Position numbers and translations under genes: made by a program. Below, in pieces: positions 5,666 to 8,274 of a stretch of 8,274 nt of DNA (position 1 is its first letter; every line of letters starts with the position of its first letter). Under the pieces are notes generated by a model. It did not search any database, had not been told where the DNA came from, and saw only the letters and a list, made by a program, of their open reading frames with translations. Location: positions 1-8,274 of the forward strand of contig CAUJFK010000150.1 of the NCBI GenBank assembly GCA_963169175.1, read 5' to 3'. The stretch comes from Acidobacteriota bacterium. GTDB taxonomy: Bacteria; Acidobacteriota; Blastocatellia; Pyrinomonadales; Pyrinomonadaceae.

Positions 5666-5707
5666 AAGTCCAGTGTCCAGCGTCTGGAGCAATTCGACAT
5701 TGGACTT
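5666..5707 (+). repeat. GTCCAG-type inverted repeat downstream of rpsO
   Basis: Arms 5666-5676 and 5697-5707 pair over 11 bp (10 Watson-Crick, one G-U), extended by C5677-G5696, with a nested CCAG/CTGG mini-hairpin (5677-5680 and 5684-5687). GTCCAG is repeated at 5668 and 5675, again a 7-nt period, with GTCTGG at 5682. The element starts 4 nt after the rpsO stop. There is no T-tract. Confidence 0.65.
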
Positions 5708-5844
5708 CGGGCCTTCGGTCAAACTACGACTACTTCGAGTCTTTGGAAAAAGAGGTTCTCACGAAGAAACTGTAACGGCTGCTGAACGTGACAGCGATGG
5801 GCCTGAATGCAAAAGAGAACTCTGGAAAATTAGAACGAAACCGG

Positions 5845-5883
5845 AAACGGCCGAAGCTTCACGAACAGCTTTTGGCCGTTTTT
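5845..5883 (+). terminator. Terminator-like hairpin in the pnp leader
   Basis: The left arm 5845-5858 pairs with 5867-5881 over 14 bp, including a GGCC/GGCC core, one G-U pair and one bulged T, around an 8-nt loop. The 3' arm runs into TTTTT (5879-5883). This has the form of a Rho-independent terminator. The pnp SD and start lie only 8-21 nt beyond it, leaving no room for a promoter in between, so pnp transcripts must cross it. It is either an attenuator or a leader hairpin for RNA processing. Confidence 0.7.
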
Positions 5884-5890
5884 GCCTTTC

Positions 5891-5894
5891 GAGG
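5891..5894 (+). promoter_or_regulatory. Shine-Dalgarno of pnp
   Basis: GAGG lies 9 nt upstream of ATG 5904 and 7 nt after the T-run of the leader hairpin. A transcript ending at the hairpin would lack this SD, and a read-through transcript would carry it. Confidence 0.7.
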
Positions 5895-5903
5895 TTGAAA
5901 TAA

Positions 5904-8033
5904 ATGGCACAAAAAAAATATTTGAAAGAATCGATCAAGCTGGGAATAAAAGAGCTGATCGTTGAAACGGGCAAGGTTGCCAAACAGGCCGACGGTTCGG
6001 TCATCGTTAGATACGGCGACACAATGGTGCTTGTCACCGCCGTAAGCGCGAGGAACGCAAAAGAAGGTTTGGACTTCTTTCCGCTCACGGTCGAATACCG
6101 CGAGTCAACATATTCCGCGGGACGAATTCCCGGCAATTACTTCCGGCGCGAGGGGCGCCCGAGTGAGAAAGAGGTGCTTACGTGCCGTCTCATTGATCGT
6201 CCGGTTCGGCCGTTGTTTCCGGACGGCTATCGGTTCGAGACGCAGATCGTCGGCTCCGTCATTTCAGCGGATACCGAAAATGACCCCGACGTCATCACGA
6301 TAACGGGTGCATCGCTTGCGCTTTACCTGTCTGACATTCCATTTACAACGCCGATCGCCGGTGTGCGCATTGGTTTGGTCGATGGTAAATACCTGCTGAA
6401 CCCGACATATGACGAACGTCGTGAGTCGGAACTGAACTTGATAGTTGCGGGCACCGAAGAAGCGATCGTGATGGTCGAGGCCGAGGCGAACGAGGTTTCG
6501 GAAAAGATCATGCTCGAGGCGATGATGCTTGCTCACAAAGAGATCAAGCGGCTTTGCCTGTGGCAGAAGGAGTTGGCAAAAGCGCTCGAGATCGAAAAGC
6601 GCGAGTTCGTTTCGCCTGCTGTGGACGAGGGAACGATCGCCGAGGTCGAGAAGAATTTTGGTGACCGGCTTCGCGAAGCTCTGGACACGACGGGCAAGGA
6701 CAAACTGACCAGCTATGCTGCCATCGACGCACTGAAGAAGGAGGTCGTTGGATCGTATCCCGAAGATCAGCCTGAGGCGCGTTCACTGGCGGGCAAGGCG
6801 TTCTCATTTCTGAAAGAAAAGATCTTCCGCGAGGATATGCTTGGAAATCGACGACGGCCGGACGGCCGCAAGTTCTCAGAAGTACGCCCGATCTCGTGTG
6901 AGGTCGGTTGGCTTCCACGTGTACATGGCTCGGCCTTGTTCACACGCGGTGAAACACAGGCGATCGTCACGACCACGCTCGGCACCAAGATGGACGAGCA
7001 GTATATGGACGACATTGAAAAGGGCGAAGTGAAGCGGCGATTTATGCTGCATTACAATTTCCCGCCGTATTCTGTCGGTGAAGCGGGCCGTTTTGGCGGT
7101 ACCTCACGGCGGGAAACTGGACACGGAAATCTTGCCCGTCGCGCGATCGCGGCAGTCCTGCCGAGCGAATCGGAATTTCCATACACTTTGCGTATTGTTT
7201 CCGACATAACCGAATCAAACGGTTCATCATCGATGGCGTCGGTTTGCGGCGGTATTCTGAGCCTGATGGATGCAGGCGTGCCCATCAAGAGCCCGGTTGC
7301 GGGTGTCGCGATGGGGTTGGTGATGGAAGGGAATCGTTACGCGATCCTGACCGATATCGCCGGTGCAGAAGATCATTACGGCGACATGGACTTTAAGGTC
7401 ACAGGGACCAGTGAAGGAGTCACTGCCTTGCAAATGGACATCAAGGTTGCCGGCATCAACGCGATGATCCTGCAGGAAGCTCTTGAACAGGCACGAAAAG
7501 GCCGTATGCACATTCTTGAGAAAATGCAGCAGGCGATCGAGGCACCGCGGGAAGACATTTCACCGTTCGCTCCGCGTATAATCACGATGAAAATCCATCC
7601 GGACAAGATCCGTGATGTTATCGGAAAGGGTGGTTCTGTCATTCGCTCGATCACTGAAGAAACGGGTGCGAAGATCGATATTGATGACGACGGCACCATC
7701 TTGATCGCGACTGCTGACGGCGACGCTGCTCAGGCGGCTATCGCTCGCATCAAATCGCTGACCGCTGAAGCTGAGATCGGCGAAACCTATCTCGGCACTG
7801 TTTCACGCATCGTCGATTTCGGCGCGTTTGTCGAGATCTTGCCCGGCCTCGACGGGTTGCTGCACATCTCCGAAATCTCCGACCACCGCGTCAAAGACGT
7901 CCGAGATGAACTAAAGGAAGGCCAGCAGATCCTCGTCAAATGCATCGGCAAAGAAGGCAATAAGGTCAAGCTCTCCCGCAAGGCTATACTTGCAGAAGAA
8001 AAACCCAAAGCCAGCGGCGGCGGGGAAGAATAA
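5904..8033 (+). CDS. pnp: Polyribonucleotide nucleotidyltransferase (PNPase)
   Basis: PNPase is a trimeric 3'-to-5' phosphorolytic exoribonuclease of the degradosome and RNA quality control; it can also polymerise NDPs. The 709 residues match the usual length (E. coli 711). Domains in order: first RNase PH-like core (about 10-145), all-helical segment (about 240-310), catalytic second RNase PH core (about 320-545), KH domain (about 555-615, GxxG loop G574-K-G-G577) and S1 domain (about 625-693, GTVSRIVDFGAFVEILPGLDGLLHISEIS). Active-site elements are all present: S441-S443 in SNGSSSMASVCGG, and D490, D496 and K498 in EDHYGDMDFK, equivalent to E. coli D486, D492 and K494. The C-terminus ends in a short Gly/Glu tail. 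GAGG 9 nt upstream sets the start. rpsO lies upstream, as in many bacteria. Confidence 0.99.
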   Translation: MAQKKYLKESIKLGIKELIVETGKVAKQADGSVIVRYGDTMVLVTAVSARNAKEGLDFFPLTVEYRESTYSAGRIPGNYFRREGRPSEKEVLTCRLIDRPVRPLFPDGYRFETQIVGSVISADTENDPDVITITGASLALYLSDIPFTTPIAGVRIGLVDGKYLLNPTYDERRESELNLIVAGTEEAIVMVEAEANEVSEKIMLEAMMLAHKEIKRLCLWQKELAKALEIEKREFVSPAVDEGTIAEVEKNFGDRLREALDTTGKDKLTSYAAIDALKKEVVGSYPEDQPEARSLAGKAFSFLKEKIFREDMLGNRRRPDGRKFSEVRPISCEVGWLPRVHGSALFTRGETQAIVTTTLGTKMDEQYMDDIEKGEVKRRFMLHYNFPPYSVGEAGRFGGTSRRETGHGNLARRAIAAVLPSESEFPYTLRIVSDITESNGSSSMASVCGGILSLMDAGVPIKSPVAGVAMGLVMEGNRYAILTDIAGAEDHYGDMDFKVTGTSEGVTALQMDIKVAGINAMILQEALEQARKGRMHILEKMQQAIEAPREDISPFAPRIITMKIHPDKIRDVIGKGGSVIRSITEETGAKIDIDDDGTILIATADGDAAQAAIARIKSLTAEAEIGETYLGTVSRIVDFGAFVEILPGLDGLLHISEISDHRVKDVRDELKEGQQILVKCIGKEGNKVKLSRKAILAEEKPKASGGGEE

Positions 8034-8060
8034 ACTGGTGATCGGAAAATAGCGACCGCG

Positions 8061-8090
8061 TGAAAAGGGCAGCGTACGCTGCCCTTTTCA
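8061..8090 (+). terminator. Perfect palindromic terminator after pnp
   Basis: Bases 8061-8090 form a perfect 30-bp palindrome (15-nt arms), folding into a stem of about 13 bp with a GGGCAGCG/CGCTGCCC core, preceded by AAAA and followed by TTTT. It starts 27 nt after the pnp stop. The A-tract/T-tract symmetry lets it work for transcription from either side. It marks the 3' end of the rpsO-pnp unit. Confidence 0.85.
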
Positions 8091-8100
8091 ATGGCTAATC

Positions 8101-8274
8101 AATGCGCATTTGTTCAAGGTCGCCTTCCCATTTAACCCAGATTACGCAATAGAACTTGAAAATTGTGAAAATGGGAAGTTTAACGCGTGTTTAACTTCTT
8201 TACATCCAGCATGTTGCAAGGATTTTTTCTCGAGAAAATCCTAATGCTACGCGTTAGAACTTTTTGGATGATGT
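8101..8274. other. Non-coding tail with inverted repeats, probable upstream region of the next gene
   Basis: No credible ORF lies here. CTTCCCATTT (8124-8133) and AAATGGGAAG (8169-8178) form a perfect 10-bp inverted repeat with a 35-nt loop. AGGATTTT (8219-8226) pairs with AAAATCCT (8235-8242) around a short loop with CTCGAG at its centre. AATGCGCATT (8101-8110) is a perfect palindrome. Two ATG triplets at 8268 and 8271 touch the window edge without an SD, so a start there cannot be claimed. Confidence 0.5.
8156..8184 (+). promoter_or_regulatory. Candidate promoter with overlapping GTTTAAC direct repeat
   Basis: TTGAAA (8156-8161, 5 of 6 to the -35 consensus) and TTTAAC (8179-8184, 4 of 6 to the -10 consensus) are 17 nt apart. 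GTTTAAC occurs at 8178-8184 and again at 8189-8195, a spacing of 11 nt, about one helical turn, which would suit a dimeric regulator. The target gene would be beyond the window. Confidence 0.3.

Noticed and set aside
62..5707. CRISPR array or transposon ends as an explanation of the repeats
   Set aside because: There are no regularly spaced repeat-spacer units, no transposase, and no target-site duplications that I can see; the elements are single palindromes of differing sequence.
5700..5730. Possible promoter upstream of pnp (TTGGAC with TACGAC)
   Set aside because: The -10 match is only 3 of 6 at 19-nt spacing, and the -35 lies within the arm of the GTCCAG inverted repeat.
5658..5903. 81-codon plus-strand open frame between rpsO and pnp
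   Set aside because: It starts inside the rpsO stop region, has no SD, shows no recognisable motif, and runs through the palindrome and the terminator-like hairpin; it looks like chance open frame.

Overview
The window is a run of same-strand (+) housekeeping genes: the 3' half of a bacterial alpha ribosomal-protein operon, a biotin-dependent acetyl-CoA carboxylase pair, and an rpsO-pnp pair. In order: the last residues of rpsM (S13), rpsK (S11), rpsD (S4), rpoA (RNA polymerase alpha), rplQ (L17), accB (biotin carboxyl carrier protein), accC (biotin carboxylase), rpsO (S15) and pnp (polynucleotide phosphorylase). All eight complete genes look intact, with family hallmark residues present. There is no mobile element, tRNA, rRNA or CRISPR array, and no sign of recent gene transfer within the coding regions.

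The organism is a free-living type of bacterium with moderate to fairly high G+C. A zinc-type S4 (four Cys), an L17 about 40 residues longer than the E. coli protein, accBC directly behind rplQ, and palindromic spacers of the CCACAGAG type suggest Acidobacteriota, possibly Blastocatellia. That placement is from memory of similar genomes and is only a moderate-to-low-confidence inference.

Layout: 1-3064 is translation and transcription machinery (rpsM-rpsK-rpsD-rpoA-rplQ). accB follows rplQ after only 27 nt with a strong Shine-Dalgarno (SD) and is almost certainly co-transcribed with it; accC follows accB after 108 nt. The 5144-5385 spacer carries a stem-loop and a plausible sigma-70 promoter for rpsO. 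The 5662-5903 spacer carries a palindrome and a terminator-like hairpin just upstream of pnp. A perfect palindromic terminator follows pnp, and the last ~170 nt are non-coding and look like the upstream region of a gene beyond the window.

The most interesting material lies between the genes. Nearly every spacer of this otherwise conserved operon holds an inverted repeat, and the repeats belong to different sequence families. Several have arms built from short 7- or 8-nt tandem units. At three junctions (rpsM/rpsK, rpoA/rplQ, accB/accC) the downstream gene has no SD, and the stem starts 0-7 nt after the upstream stop codon and ends exactly 10 nt before the next start codon. A folded stem would therefore bring stop and start together. 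This could be hairpin-mediated translational coupling, or repeated insertion of palindromic repeats at tolerated sites. The rpsD, rpsO and pnp leaders are separate candidates for autoregulatory RNA structures.
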